A stretch of DNA of 39,460 nucleotides. Source: DATJUF01 sp035524095 (GTDB lineage Bacteria > Desulfobacterota > Binatia > Binatales > Binataceae). Numbering within the stretch: the stretch's first letter is position 1; each line of letters starts with the position of its first letter. The position numbers were made by a program, and so were the translations under genes. Below the pieces are notes generated by a model. The model did not search any database and was not told the origin of the DNA. It worked only from the letters and a program-made list of their open reading frames with translations. The stretch lies in assembly GCA_035524095.1 (NCBI GenBank), contig DATKPK010000265.1, forward strand, positions 1-39,460. Reading direction: 5' to 3'. Of this stretch, positions 22,964 through 31,971 are shown in pieces.

Positions 22964-23989
22964 ATGCCCCGTCACTTGTTCGCTGATCCCAATCCGGATG
23001 CGCTCGAAACTGGCGATGAAGCAGCGGCGGCCGAGCCATCGGCGATTGAACTGTCCATCGTGGTGCCAATCCACAACGAAGAAGTGGTGCTGCAGCTCTT
23101 CTTCGAGCGATTGCTGACGACACTCGAAGCAACAAACATCAAAAATTTCGAGATTATCTGCGTTAACGACGGTAGCAGCGACCGTAGCCTGGAATTCTTG
23201 CGCGAGATTAATCAACGGTTGCCGGCGGTCAAGATCATCAATTTGTCGCGTAATTTCGGCAAAGATATCGCGATCAGCGCGGGCTTCGATTATGCGTCCG
23301 GTCCGGCCGTGATTCCGATCGACGCCGACCTCCAGGATCCGCCCGAACTTATAGGCCCGATGTTGGCGAAATGGCGAGAAGGCTTCGACGTGATCTATGC
23401 GACACGTCGGCGGCGCGACGGCGATTCCTGGTTGAAGCGGACGGCTGCTCGCGCCTTTTATCACCTGTTCGATCGCATCACCGATATCCCGATTCCACAC
23501 GATACCGGGGATTTCCGTCTACTCGATCGGCGCGTTGTCGATGTCTTGGTACGGCTGCCCGAGCGTACCCGCTTCATGAAGGGTCTCTTCGCCTGGGTCG
23601 GCTTCCGTCAGGCAGCGCTCGAATTTGATCGCGAGGGGCGGGCCGCGGGTCAGACGAAATGGAGCTACTGGAGGCTATGGAATTTCGCCCTCGACGCTGT
23701 CACCTCATTTAGCTCGATGCCACTCAAAGTATGGAGCTATCTAGGGCTGGTTATCTCGATTTTCGCATTCCTGTTCGCTATGTTTCTGGCCGCCCTTAAG
23801 ATTATTCGCGGCATCGATGTGCCCGGCTATGCCTCGCTGATGGTTGCGGTCCTGTTTTTTGGCGGCGTGCAGTTGATTTCTCTCGGCATCATCGGCGAAT
23901 ACCTCGCGCGCATGTATAACGAGGTCAAAGGTCGGCCGCTCTATCTTGTGCGCGACCAATGGGGTTTCAAGGATCGCCACGACCCCTGA
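22964..23989 (+). CDS. GtrB/ArnC/DPM-like glycosyltransferase family 2
   Basis: This 341-residue membrane-anchored GT2 enzyme transfers a sugar from a nucleotide donor to polyprenyl phosphate on the cytoplasmic face. The catalytic domain (about 28-230) shows 'SIVVPIHNEE', 'VNDGSSD' at 68-73, and the D-x-D metal site 'DADLQDPP' at 120-127. The typical 'SRNFGKDIAISAG' (the family usually has a Glu-Ala pair there) also fits. Two C-terminal membrane helices lie at about 243-265 and 278-300, as in GtrB and ArnC. A GGAAG ribosome site precedes the ATG. It overlaps the methyltransferase gene by one base (TGATG), so the two are co-translated. Its product could feed the GT39-like proteins on either side. 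Confidence 0.92.
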   Translation: MPRHLFADPNPDALETGDEAAAAEPSAIELSIVVPIHNEEVVLQLFFERLLTTLEATNIKNFEIICVNDGSSDRSLEFLREINQRLPAVKIINLSRNFGKDIAISAGFDYASGPAVIPIDADLQDPPELIGPMLAKWREGFDVIYATRRRRDGDSWLKRTAARAFYHLFDRITDIPIPHDTGDFRLLDRRVVDVLVRLPERTRFMKGLFAWVGFRQAALEFDREGRAAGQTKWSYWRLWNFALDAVTSFSSMPLKVWSYLGLVISIFAFLFAMFLAALKIIRGIDVPGYASLMVAVLFFGGVQLISLGIIGEYLARMYNEVKGRPLYLVRDQWGFKDRHDP

Positions 23990-24774
23990 TGGAGCGCGAA
24001 CTTTACCCGTGGATGGCGGAGGTCGAAGAGCAGCATTGGTGGTTCGCGTCGCGCCGAGCAATCGTCGAACGATTCATCGCCCGCCTTGACCTGCCCGAGG
24101 ACGCCGCTCTGCTCGAACCGGGATGTGGTACCGGAGGCAATTTCGCGATGCTGGCGCGTCATGGCCGGGTTTTCGCCATGGATGCCGAAACCGATGCCTT
24201 GCGCTTCGCCACCGCCTTGGGCATCGCGGAGGTGGCGTGTGGCAGCCTGCCCGATCGGATTCCATTTGGCGTGCAGGACTTCGATCTGATCCTCATGAGC
24301 GATGTGCTCGAACATCTCGACGACGACGTTGCGGCTTTGCGCGCATTGAAATCTCGACTGAAGCCGCAAGGCTCCGTGCTGGTCACCGTCCCGGCGATGC
24401 AATGGTTGTGGAGTGGGCACGATCAGGCGCATCATCATCGCCGCCGCTATTCGGCCACGACTCTGCGTAGTGTGGCGCAAGCGGGGGGACTCGATGTGGT
24501 GTACGTCGGCTACTTCAATTTTATTCTTTTCCCGATTGTTGCCGCAGTCCGGCTCACCGAGCGCCTGATGAATCGCGAGAAGGCCAGCCAAGCGTCAAAG
24601 TATACGACCATGCCTTCGCGGCCGGTCAACACGATTTTAAGACGCGTCTTTTCATCCGAACGCCATCTACTTGAAGTAATGCGAATGCCCTTCGGCATAT
24701 CGCTCTTGATGCTCGCGCGTCCCTCGAGCGCCTCTTCCTCTGCAGTTTCGGCCTCATTCTATCGTGCGCATTAG
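23989..24774 (+). CDS. SAM-dependent class I methyltransferase
   Basis: This is a 261-residue Rossmann methyltransferase started at ATG 23989, which overlaps the preceding stop by one base. SAM-binding motif I is 'LLEPGCGTGGNF' at about 41-52. The acidic ribose ligand lies in 'VFAMDAE', and the 'FDLILMSDVLEHLDDD' segment is characteristic of Methyltransf_11/23 proteins. The N-terminal 'EEQHWWFASRR' is common in methyltransferases that lie in glycan clusters. The C-terminal third has a hydrophobic stretch ('YFNFILFPIVAAVRL') that may associate with the membrane. The last residues overlap the next gene. Its substrate is probably a glycan or lipid carrier of this locus, inferred from context. 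Confidence 0.88.
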   Translation: MERELYPWMAEVEEQHWWFASRRAIVERFIARLDLPEDAALLEPGCGTGGNFAMLARHGRVFAMDAETDALRFATALGIAEVACGSLPDRIPFGVQDFDLILMSDVLEHLDDDVAALRALKSRLKPQGSVLVTVPAMQWLWSGHDQAHHHRRRYSATTLRSVAQAGGLDVVYVGYFNFILFPIVAAVRLTERLMNREKASQASKYTTMPSRPVNTILRRVFSSERHLLEVMRMPFGISLLMLARPSSASSSAVSASFYRAH

Positions 24775-26608
24775 CGGCTGGCGCCTGGTCGCCGAAGCGG
24801 CCGCAGTGTTCGCGGCAGCGCTCGCGTTCCTGCTGATGATGTCGCCGGCAGCGCCTTTTACTCGTGAGTTGGGTGTATGCGAATCCGGCGCGGTGCGCGA
24901 CGTGCTCGCGGGTCACATCATCCTGCCGCGCTTCCTGCCCGGCCCAATAGTGCATGTACCGCCGCTCTATTGGTGGGGTGCGGCGCTCTGTGTGCGCGTC
25001 TTCGGATGGAGCGAAATCGCGCTGCGCCTTCCCTCGATGGTTCCTACAGCGATTACGACCGCGATCGTCTTCGCATGGGGCAGTGCCATCATCAATCGGC
25101 GCGCGGGGCTGTGGGCAGCGGTTGCTCTAACGCTATGTCATTTCACAATCGACGCGGCGCGTCAGCCGCGCATGGACGCCATACTATCGACGTTCGTCAC
25201 CGCCGCAATCGTCTGCCTCGAACGTGGTCTTTTCGACCCTGACCCGATTGCCCCAATCGATCTGCTCTCGATTCAGGAGTTGCGGGCAATTTTTTTCGTA
25301 CCGCCCGGCCTGTCGCTGCATCGGCATATGCTGGCGCCTGAAGACAATCGGCGCGGGCCGAGCGCTTCAAGAGTTTGGTTCAGTCTCGCAGCGCTTCTGA
25401 TCGGTCTCGGAATTCTCAGCAAAGGCATTCTCGGGATTGCGCTACCCGGTCTCGCCGCGGGCCTTTATCTGATCTTCAGCGGGCGCACCCAAGAAGGGTT
25501 TCGTCCCGCACTAGTTTTGTCATTCACAGCTGGGCTCGCGATTGGGCTTGCATGGTACGTCGCAGGCTATGTGATCGACGGACGGCAATTTCTGCAGTGG
25601 CAGCTATCGATGAATTTGTGGCATCGCTTCATGCCAGTCGAAGCGGGCGGCGCAGGTTATTGCGCGCATCCGTTTTGGTATTTCGTTCCGGTGACACTTG
25701 CGGGATTCATCCCGTGGTGCGGCTATCTGCCCGCGACAGCTGTCGTATTGTGGCGCAGAAGGCACGCACTGGCCAAGCCGATAGCTTTTGCACTGTGTTG
25801 GTTCGCCGCGATCTTTCTTTTCTTCTCGGCGTCTTCAGGTAAGTGCCTAATTTATATTTTGCCGGTCTTTCCGCCGCTGGCGCTGATACTCGGCATTACG
25901 ATCGATTCGATCCAGCGCGAGGCCGAAAGCAAGACGGTTGACGATCTGTACGCGCCCGCAGACACTCCCGATCGGCCGACGGCTTTAACTTTCGCCACGG
26001 GCACCGACGTGATTCTGGCGGGCGCAGCGCTGATCACGCTCGCCGGGATTGGCGTGGCGCTGCTGGGCCTACCAAATCATTTGCCGACGACGATTCATCC
26101 AACTGATCGACGGTTTCTCGAGATCTTGGCTGAACTGGCAGCTACTCACGCGATTTCACTCTATTTGTGGCTACTGGTGATGGTAGCTGCAATTCTTGTC
26201 ACAGGTGCGGGATTATTCGAACATCATCCTGAACTTCAAGCCATCGGCGTAGGCCTGATCGCGGCGGCCGGCAGTCTTTTCTGGTTCGGCGTGATGAATC
26301 CCGCACTAGCGGAGCAGGAGACGCTGCGCGGCTTTGCTGAGGCAGTCACATCGCGTGTTCCTCCGGGAAGTATCGTCGGGCATATCGGGCTTGGCGATTG
26401 CGATCTGGATTTTTATTCGCCGCAGCCGCTGCCGAAAATCTTTCGCTTCCGATGTGATGAGTCCGGCTCGCTGCCGCGTTTTATCGTATTGCGCGAGGAC
26501 GCTTTTGACGACATGACATCCGCACAGCGCGCCTGCCTCAAGCCAATTCTCACTTCCGCACGGGTGGACAGTCAGGGTCCGCGCTTGTTGGTCGAACGCA
26601 CCAACTAA
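24764..26608 (+). CDS. ArnT-like glycosyltransferase family 39 membrane protein
   Basis: This is a 614-residue protein of about twelve membrane segments, starting with GTG at 24764, which overlaps the methyltransferase gene by 11 bases. The first outer loop holds 'ELGVCESGAVRDVLAGH' and then 'VPPLYWW', matching the 'E/D...KPPLYYW' signature of ArnT/PMT-like transferases. These use polyprenyl-phosphate sugars to modify lipid A, proteins or glycans on the outer face. A soluble region of roughly 100 residues closes the protein. The GtrB-like enzyme two genes upstream could supply its donor. A central loop of about 60 residues ('REAESKTVDDLYAPAD') is a hydrophilic insertion between membrane segments. 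It converges with the following methyltransferase gene. Confidence 0.85.
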   Translation: MRISGWRLVAEAAAVFAAALAFLLMMSPAAPFTRELGVCESGAVRDVLAGHIILPRFLPGPIVHVPPLYWWGAALCVRVFGWSEIALRLPSMVPTAITTAIVFAWGSAIINRRAGLWAAVALTLCHFTIDAARQPRMDAILSTFVTAAIVCLERGLFDPDPIAPIDLLSIQELRAIFFVPPGLSLHRHMLAPEDNRRGPSASRVWFSLAALLIGLGILSKGILGIALPGLAAGLYLIFSGRTQEGFRPALVLSFTAGLAIGLAWYVAGYVIDGRQFLQWQLSMNLWHRFMPVEAGGAGYCAHPFWYFVPVTLAGFIPWCGYLPATAVVLWRRRHALAKPIAFALCWFAAIFLFFSASSGKCLIYILPVFPPLALILGITIDSIQREAESKTVDDLYAPADTPDRPTALTFATGTDVILAGAALITLAGIGVALLGLPNHLPTTIHPTDRRFLEILAELAATHAISLYLWLLVMVAAILVTGAGLFEHHPELQAIGVGLIAAAGSLFWFGVMNPALAEQETLRGFAEAVTSRVPPGSIVGHIGLGDCDLDFYSPQPLPKIFRFRCDESGSLPRFIVLREDAFDDMTSAQRACLKPILTSARVDSQGPRLLVERTN

Positions 26609-26628
26609 CTCGCCGGTCGCACGAATGA

Positions 26629-27381
26629 CTATTCACGGGTAGCGACGTAGTATTGGGTCCAGAGCATCCAATCGGACCGTCGGCCTTGCAATCTGCTTTC
26701 GAGCCACTGCTGAAGACGTAACCCAAAGTTGCTACCAAACTCGGCCACCGCCGGCAGATACATCCCGCTTTTAAACCGCTCGCGAATAGTAAAACCAGCC
26801 TCAGTCAACTGCCGTTCGGCCTGAGCCGCGGTCAAAAGATTAATATGCTCGGTCTCGAATATCGCCTCGCCGTAGACTTTACGCACGAGATTAATCACGC
26901 CAGGCAGGAATGCAATTTTGCAGCTCAGCTCGAGCAGACTGCGCTTTTGCGGTGTCGACAAAATCAGAACGCCACCGGGTTCGAGCAGGCGATGAATCGC
27001 GGCCAACGCGGGCGGTGAATCCGGCAGATGCTCGATTACCTCGCTGCACAGCACCAGGCTGAAGCTGCCCTCGAGCAGGAGCGAGTTACAGATATCATCG
27101 CGCAAGAGCCGCAGATTTGGATATTTGTGGGCGATTTTGCGTGCATTCTGGAGATGCGCTTCTTCTAAATCAGTGCCCACCACTTCCCTGAATAACTCGG
27201 CCAAGGCGGACAAGTAGACGCCGGCGCCGAAGCCAATTTCAAGCGCGTGATCGCCTCGCGCGTACTGGCGCAGCTTACCGATAATCCAGTCGCGGCGCGT
27301 GCGATGGAGCCATCGGCGCGTCGGATTGCTCGAATTGTAGAGAGTTTCGAGCAGTGGCAGCAGTTCGGCTTCAGTTTCCAT
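26629..27381 (-). CDS. SAM-dependent class I methyltransferase
   Basis: This is a 250-residue cytoplasmic methyltransferase with motif I 'ALEIGFGAGVYL' at 46-57, 'VVGTDLEEAHL' for the SAM ribose contact, and 'FSLVLCSEVIEHLPDSPPAL' as the Methyltransf_11 core. 'LLEPGGVLILSTP' completes the fold. A tail of about 100 residues includes a hydrophobic patch 'IAFLPGVINLVRKVYG'. It is the only minus-strand gene in the glycan region, facing the GT39 gene with 20 bases between the stops and divergent from the 703-residue membrane protein. It is not a close copy of the other methyltransferase at 23989. Glycan or lipid modification is a contextual guess. Confidence 0.87.
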   Translation of the reverse strand: METEAELLPLLETLYNSSNPTRRWLHRTRRDWIIGKLRQYARGDHALEIGFGAGVYLSALAELFREVVGTDLEEAHLQNARKIAHKYPNLRLLRDDICNSLLLEGSFSLVLCSEVIEHLPDSPPALAAIHRLLEPGGVLILSTPQKRSLLELSCKIAFLPGVINLVRKVYGEAIFETEHINLLTAAQAERQLTEAGFTIRERFKSGMYLPAVAEFGSNFGLRLQQWLESRLQGRRSDWMLWTQYYVATRE

Positions 27382-27482
27382 GCAAAGTCGCGTTTGGCTC
27401 CAAAGTCCGACAATCTTAGCAAACCGTGTTCGCGTTGGCGGATTCCGCTCAGCGAATTTTTCGCGTAGCTTCGCAGTCGCCT

Positions 27483-29594
27483 ATGGGGGCCACGGGATAC
27501 AGCTCGTCTCAACCGACAGTGAAGCGCGACCGCTATGGTTTCGGCGCTGCCGCTGCTTATTTAGCCATTGCGGTCTTGTACTTCGGGCGCGATCTACTGT
27601 CTGGACTGTCGGCCGTTCGCTTCGGTCATGGTCCCGATCCATCACAGATGGTCTGGCTCTTGGCATGGTGGCCGCATGCGCTGGCCAATCGTACAAACCC
27701 ATTCATTTCCCCAAATGTTTGGGCGCCGGCCGGTCTCAACTTGACTTGGGCGGTGGGGATGCCGCTCGCAAGCCTCGCGCTCGCACCGATAACCGCCTGG
27801 CTCGGTCCGATCGCCTCGTACAACCTGCTGTGCCTGACATGTCCAGTGCTCGCAGGATGGAGCGCCTATATGCTTGCCTCTCATCTCCATACGCCATGGC
27901 ACGCGGCACTATTCGCCGGTTATATCTTCGGCTTCTCACCCTACATGCTCGGCGCGCTTATCGGCGGTCATCCGTACCTATCGCTGACCTTCCCGATCCC
28001 GCTGATAGCGCTGATATGCCTTAAAGCTTACTCGGGTGAGATCCGACCATGGACGTTCACGAGTATCGCCGCTTTACTTATTATCGCCGAATTCCTGTGT
28101 TCTACTGAGCTCGCCGCCACAATGGTGGCCGTCGGCGCGAGCACGCTGCTCCTAGCATGGTATCTCGCACCAGAAGATGAGCGGCGGCGAATCAGCGAAC
28201 TGCTTGGTCCGTTGCTCTGGGCCAACGCGATCGCGGCCATCCTACTGACCCCTTATCTTTATTACATGCTGGCGTTCGGCGTGCCGCACGGAGCCATCAA
28301 TTCGCCGGCAGCATATGCCACCGATTTGCTTAATTTCCTACTACCAACGCCCACGGTGGTAATCGGCACATTCCCATCACTCAAGACAATCACTTCACAT
28401 TTCCAAGGCAATATTGGTGAAGCTGGCGGCTATATCGCAGCGCCAATGCTGCTGATTCTCGTTCTCCATTGGCGGGCTGACCGCGATGGCTGGGTCACAC
28501 GATTACTTTTCCTAATGCTCGTGGTTATCGCGGTCGCAGAACTCGGCCCTCGGTTGCACATCGCAGGATTCGTTACTGTCGGAATGCCGTGGAAGCTCGC
28601 CACGCATATACCGTTGTTGCAAAACGCGCTGCCGGCCCGCCTCTCAATGTACGCATCCTTGATCGTCGCAATCATCGCCGCGCTATGGTTGACATTCGAT
28701 TCGGCACCCGCGTGGTTAGAATGGCTGCTGATCGCCTCAACGATCGCCCTGTCCTTGCCGAATCTCGCGGCTGGAGCCTTCAGTGCTCCAACCGATACGC
28801 CGGACTTTTTTGCCTCAACGGTTTATCGAACTTACCTGTCCCCTGACGAAACAGTGCTGGTGCTCCCATTCAGCGTAACCGGCAACAGCATGCAATGGCT
28901 CGCACAGACCGACATGTATTTCCGATTGGCGGGCGGCAACAGTGCGATTATGCCGCGCAGTTATGAGGCGTGGCCGATCGTCAACGCCTTTCTGAGCAAA
29001 ACGCTGATTCCGGATCCGACGGATCAGCTAAAAGCCTTTTGCGCGGCGCACGGTGTAACGGCGATTGCCGCTGAGGCATCACACAGCGGCCTATGGACAC
29101 CTGTGCTTGCAGCGCTCGATCCGGTACCACGCACGGCAGGTGGCATGATCATCTATCGGTTGCCCGATCTGAGCGCATATCGCGGAGTCTCGGCTGTCGA
29201 GATGGAAAGTCAAGCCGACGAAGGGCGTTTCGATGCGCTCGTTGAAGGTACTCGCGCCTTTCTCACGGAAGGTGGTGACTCGGCCAGGTTGGCCCCACTT
29301 GAGTTGCAAAGGCGCGGGCTGCTGCCGACTCATTGGGTCCAAGATCCTGACGTTCGCACGAAAAGCGGTTTATTCTTAGGGCGGCTAGGGGATGGCACCA
29401 TCGGCATTGGAGTCGTCGGGAGTTATGAAGCGCTACAACCTCTGATCAGGCGCTATCGCCCGATCGCCGCCAAGGTCTATTTCCCTTATCCGAAAGAGCT
29501 AGTGAGCGAGCCTCAGGGCGACACATTTATGCGTCTGCTGGTAGTCGCTTTCACGCCTGACGGGTTGAAGCATCCGACGGGGGTACTCCCTTAA
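27483..29594 (+). CDS. Large polytopic membrane protein of the glycan region (GT-C-like)
   Basis: I place the start at ATG 27483 (703 residues). The frame is open to 27426, but the extra residues are unlike a membrane-protein start. About the first 430 residues hold ten or more hydrophobic segments, with 'GPDPSQMVWLLAWWPHALAN', 'NPFISPNVWAPAGLNL' and 'GPIASYNLL'. This pattern recurs in large uncharacterised GT-C-like membrane proteins. Acidic Asp in the first outer loop fits a GT-C transferase, but I see no certain catalytic set. The C-terminal 270 residues are soluble, probably on the outer face. The gene is divergent from the minus-strand methyltransferase, with about 100 bases between their starts. 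Confidence 0.7.
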   Translation: MGATGYSSSQPTVKRDRYGFGAAAAYLAIAVLYFGRDLLSGLSAVRFGHGPDPSQMVWLLAWWPHALANRTNPFISPNVWAPAGLNLTWAVGMPLASLALAPITAWLGPIASYNLLCLTCPVLAGWSAYMLASHLHTPWHAALFAGYIFGFSPYMLGALIGGHPYLSLTFPIPLIALICLKAYSGEIRPWTFTSIAALLIIAEFLCSTELAATMVAVGASTLLLAWYLAPEDERRRISELLGPLLWANAIAAILLTPYLYYMLAFGVPHGAINSPAAYATDLLNFLLPTPTVVIGTFPSLKTITSHFQGNIGEAGGYIAAPMLLILVLHWRADRDGWVTRLLFLMLVVIAVAELGPRLHIAGFVTVGMPWKLATHIPLLQNALPARLSMYASLIVAIIAALWLTFDSAPAWLEWLLIASTIALSLPNLAAGAFSAPTDTPDFFASTVYRTYLSPDETVLVLPFSVTGNSMQWLAQTDMYFRLAGGNSAIMPRSYEAWPIVNAFLSKTLIPDPTDQLKAFCAAHGVTAIAAEASHSGLWTPVLAALDPVPRTAGGMIIYRLPDLSAYRGVSAVEMESQADEGRFDALVEGTRAFLTEGGDSARLAPLELQRRGLLPTHWVQDPDVRTKSGLFLGRLGDGTIGIGVVGSYEALQPLIRRYRPIAAKVYFPYPKELVSEPQGDTFMRLLVVAFTPDGLKHPTGVLP

Positions 29595-29656
29595 ACGGCA
29601 AGCCGCACGAGATTCCGGCGGCTATACTGGAGCATGGAGCATCAGCGGAACCTTAT

Positions 29657-29672
29657 CATCGATAGATCGATG
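29657..29672. promoter_or_regulatory. Short palindromic site upstream of the AI-2E-type permease
   Basis: CATCGAT and ATCGATG are exact complements separated by AG. The site lies 28 bases ahead of the ATG at 29701. A TATACT hexamer at 29623-29628 could be a -10 element just upstream, which would put the palindrome in the early transcribed region. Confidence 0.25.
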
Positions 29673-29700
29673 GAAGGCGGTAGCGGATGAGGATTCAGTG

Positions 29701-30774
29701 ATGATTGCGATTCGGGAAGGCGGGAACGAACCGGCCGGCCTCGGCGATCGCGTTCGGATGCTGCTTGCGCTGACGGTATTGGCCCTGCTGATCCTGGGCT
29801 GCATTCTGGTGGCGTGGCCCTTTGTGACAGCTATTACCTGGGCGGGCATTCTCGCTTTTTCTACTTGGGGCTTTTTTGCTTATCTGCGACAGATTCTGGG
29901 TGGACGTGCGTCTTTGGCCGCATTTGTGATGACGATGATCATCGCCGCAATCATGGTCCTCCCCTTCGTGATCGTCGGCCAGAGCCTCGCAGAGAATATC
30001 GGGGATGTCGCCAACGCGATTCGCCATCCGTTTGAACATGGCCTTAGTCTTCCAGGCTGGATCAGTGACCTGCCGTATGTGGGCGTGCGTGCCGAAGCGT
30101 ACGTGAATAGCCTGGCGCATGATCCCGCTGCGCGTAAAGCCGAACTCCAGAACCTGGTTGCCCCGTTGAAGCATTTCGGCGTCAGACTCGGCAAGTCACT
30201 CGGCAGTGGGATTCTTCAGATCATCCTAAGCCTGGTGATCTGTTTTTTCTTTTACCGCGATGGTGACGCGATTGCCGATCGACTCGAGCGGACAGCGCTG
30301 CAGCTCGGCGGCGACCGCGGCCATCGCCTGCTCGAAACCGCGAGTTTGACAGTGCGCGGTGTGGTCCGTGGCTTTATTGGAACGGCGATCGTCCAAGGCA
30401 TCCTGATGGGATTGGGGTTCTGGGCCGCCAGCGTTCCGGGCGCCTTCCTGCTCGGTTTTCTGACTTTCGTTTTCGGCTTTGTGCCTTTCGGGCCGATGCT
30501 CCTGTGGGCCCCAGCTGCCATCTGGCTTTTTCAACAAGGATCCAATGGCTGGGCAATCTTTACGATTATCTGGGGACTAGCGATTGGCCTCGGTGCTGAT
30601 CATCTACTTAAACCAATTCTCATCAGCCGCCTTGGGACGACGCCTTTGCTGATCGTGATGATCGGCGTATTTGGTGGTGCATTTGCTTTTGGTTTCCTCG
30701 GAATCTTTCTGGGTCCCACCCTGCTGGCGGCTGGATATAGTTTGCTCGACGAATGGAGTTCCGCATCCCCCTGA
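29701..30774 (+). CDS. AI-2E family transporter (PerM/UPF0118)
   Basis: This 357-residue inner-membrane permease of the AI-2E/PerM family has about seven to eight membrane segments. The N-terminal pair 'LALTVLALLILGCILVAWPF' and 'ITWAGILAFSTWGFFAYL' is followed by a long hydrophilic stretch (about 100-165). The conserved C-terminal bundle then has 'FVFGFVPFGPMLLWAPAAIWL', 'IIWGLAIGLGADHLLKPILIS' and 'IGVFGGAFAFGFLGIFLGPTLLA'. These are the family's strongest blocks. Members have been linked to autoinducer-2 export and to Na+/H+ antiport, so the cargo here is open. A GTG lies one codon before the ATG. GAGGA at 29689-29693 serves either. The two-component genes follow on the same strand. Confidence 0.9.
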   Translation: MIAIREGGNEPAGLGDRVRMLLALTVLALLILGCILVAWPFVTAITWAGILAFSTWGFFAYLRQILGGRASLAAFVMTMIIAAIMVLPFVIVGQSLAENIGDVANAIRHPFEHGLSLPGWISDLPYVGVRAEAYVNSLAHDPAARKAELQNLVAPLKHFGVRLGKSLGSGILQIILSLVICFFFYRDGDAIADRLERTALQLGGDRGHRLLETASLTVRGVVRGFIGTAIVQGILMGLGFWAASVPGAFLLGFLTFVFGFVPFGPMLLWAPAAIWLFQQGSNGWAIFTIIWGLAIGLGADHLLKPILISRLGTTPLLIVMIGVFGGAFAFGFLGIFLGPTLLAAGYSLLDEWSSASP

Positions 30775-30861
30775 ACCGTGCGACTGTTATGCTCAATTCA
30801 CGCGGCAGACCCTAAGCTTACAGTTGAGCGCGGCAATCCCCACAATGATACGCCATAGGTT

Positions 30862-31971
30862 ATGAAGCGCGACAATTTCGGAGCACTCGATCTAGACGTG
30901 GCGCGAACGCGGATAGTTCTATCGCTGCTCGCGATGCTATCTCTGTACGCTGACCCAAGTACCGCGGGCGGTTTATTCCATCTCACCAGCTATTCGCTGA
31001 TTACCTTGCTGTGCCATCTTGGCTATAGTGCCAGTACCTATATCGTTCTGACCAAGCGGCCGGCGCCTCAATGGATATGGCCGGTCACGATTGTCCTCGA
31101 CCTGACTTTCGCAACGGTGATTGCCTATCTAACGGAAGGCAAGACCAGCCCGTCTTATGTCTTCTTCGTTTTCGCCATAATTGCAGAAGGCATTCGCACC
31201 GGCTTGCGCGGCACCTTATGGATGACGCTTGCTGGTGTTGGGTTGTATCTGTTTGTGATCGGCCTGTCGGAAGGCTTCGCCGGTTATTATGTAATGCGCG
31301 CCGTCTATCTTGGCATAGCGGGATATCTGGTCGGCTTCTTCGGGCAGCAGCGTATCAACTATGAAACTCGCATGCGCGAACTCGAAGCCCAGAGCGAGCG
31401 CGAGACCATTGCACGTTCGCTGCATGACAGTTATGTGCAGTCGCTAGCGGGCGTCAACTTAAGGCTCGAGACTTGCCGCGAACTCCTGCGCCGCGGACGT
31501 TCAGATGATCTTTCGAGCCAATTGGCTGAACTACAAATCGGTGTCGCCCGCGAATATGATCAGGTGCGCAGCTATATTCGATCGCTGGCCGGACTCGATG
31601 ACGGATCTCCGCACCAGTTCGAAATCGCCCCCGCCGATCCATTGGTCGAAGTCCGATCAGATTTCAGCGCACGCGGCCCTGTAGCCGAGCGGATCCTATT
31701 GATTGCACTCGAAGGACTGCGCAACGCTCGCAAGCATGCCAAGGCAAATTTAGTGACTATTGACGCCAGGGCGACTGAAGAGAATTTTATTATCATTGTG
31801 AACGACGATGGTATCGGCTTTCCGCCTGGCGCGGATCCACCGTGGACCATCGCTTCTCACGTGACGGAATCGGGAGGACAAGTGTATATCGACAGCAAAC
31901 ATCCTGCGAAGCTGACAATCGCGATACCGCGCGCGCCCGAAGCGAACAAAGGAATATGGCGACCAATCTAA
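30862..31971 (+). CDS. Membrane sensor histidine kinase, HisKA_3 (NarL/DesK) type
   Basis: This is a 369-residue kinase with about five to six membrane helices in the first 160 residues and no large outer domain, which suggests sensing within or close to the membrane. A short coiled linker leads to the HisKA_3 box 'RETIARSLHDSYVQSLAG' with phospho-acceptor His188. The ATPase domain has the N-box 'EGLRNARKHAKA' (Asn288) and the G1 box 'NDDGIGF' (Asp315, Gly317, Gly319). The G2 glycine motif that usually follows ('G-x-G-L') is not recognisable. That segment reads 'ASHVTESGGQVYI'. Its stop overlaps the response-regulator gene by 16 bases, so the pair is cognate. Confidence 0.88.
   Translation: MKRDNFGALDLDVARTRIVLSLLAMLSLYADPSTAGGLFHLTSYSLITLLCHLGYSASTYIVLTKRPAPQWIWPVTIVLDLTFATVIAYLTEGKTSPSYVFFVFAIIAEGIRTGLRGTLWMTLAGVGLYLFVIGLSEGFAGYYVMRAVYLGIAGYLVGFFGQQRINYETRMRELEAQSERETIARSLHDSYVQSLAGVNLRLETCRELLRRGRSDDLSSQLAELQIGVAREYDQVRSYIRSLAGLDDGSPHQFEIAPADPLVEVRSDFSARGPVAERILLIALEGLRNARKHAKANLVTIDARATEENFIIIVNDDGIGFPPGADPPWTIASHVTESGGQVYIDSKHPAKLTIAIPRAPEANKGIWRPI

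Noticed and set aside
23941..24591. 216-codon antisense frame across the GT2/methyltransferase junction
   Set aside because: Both overlapped genes carry intact motifs and are translationally coupled. The antisense frame has none.
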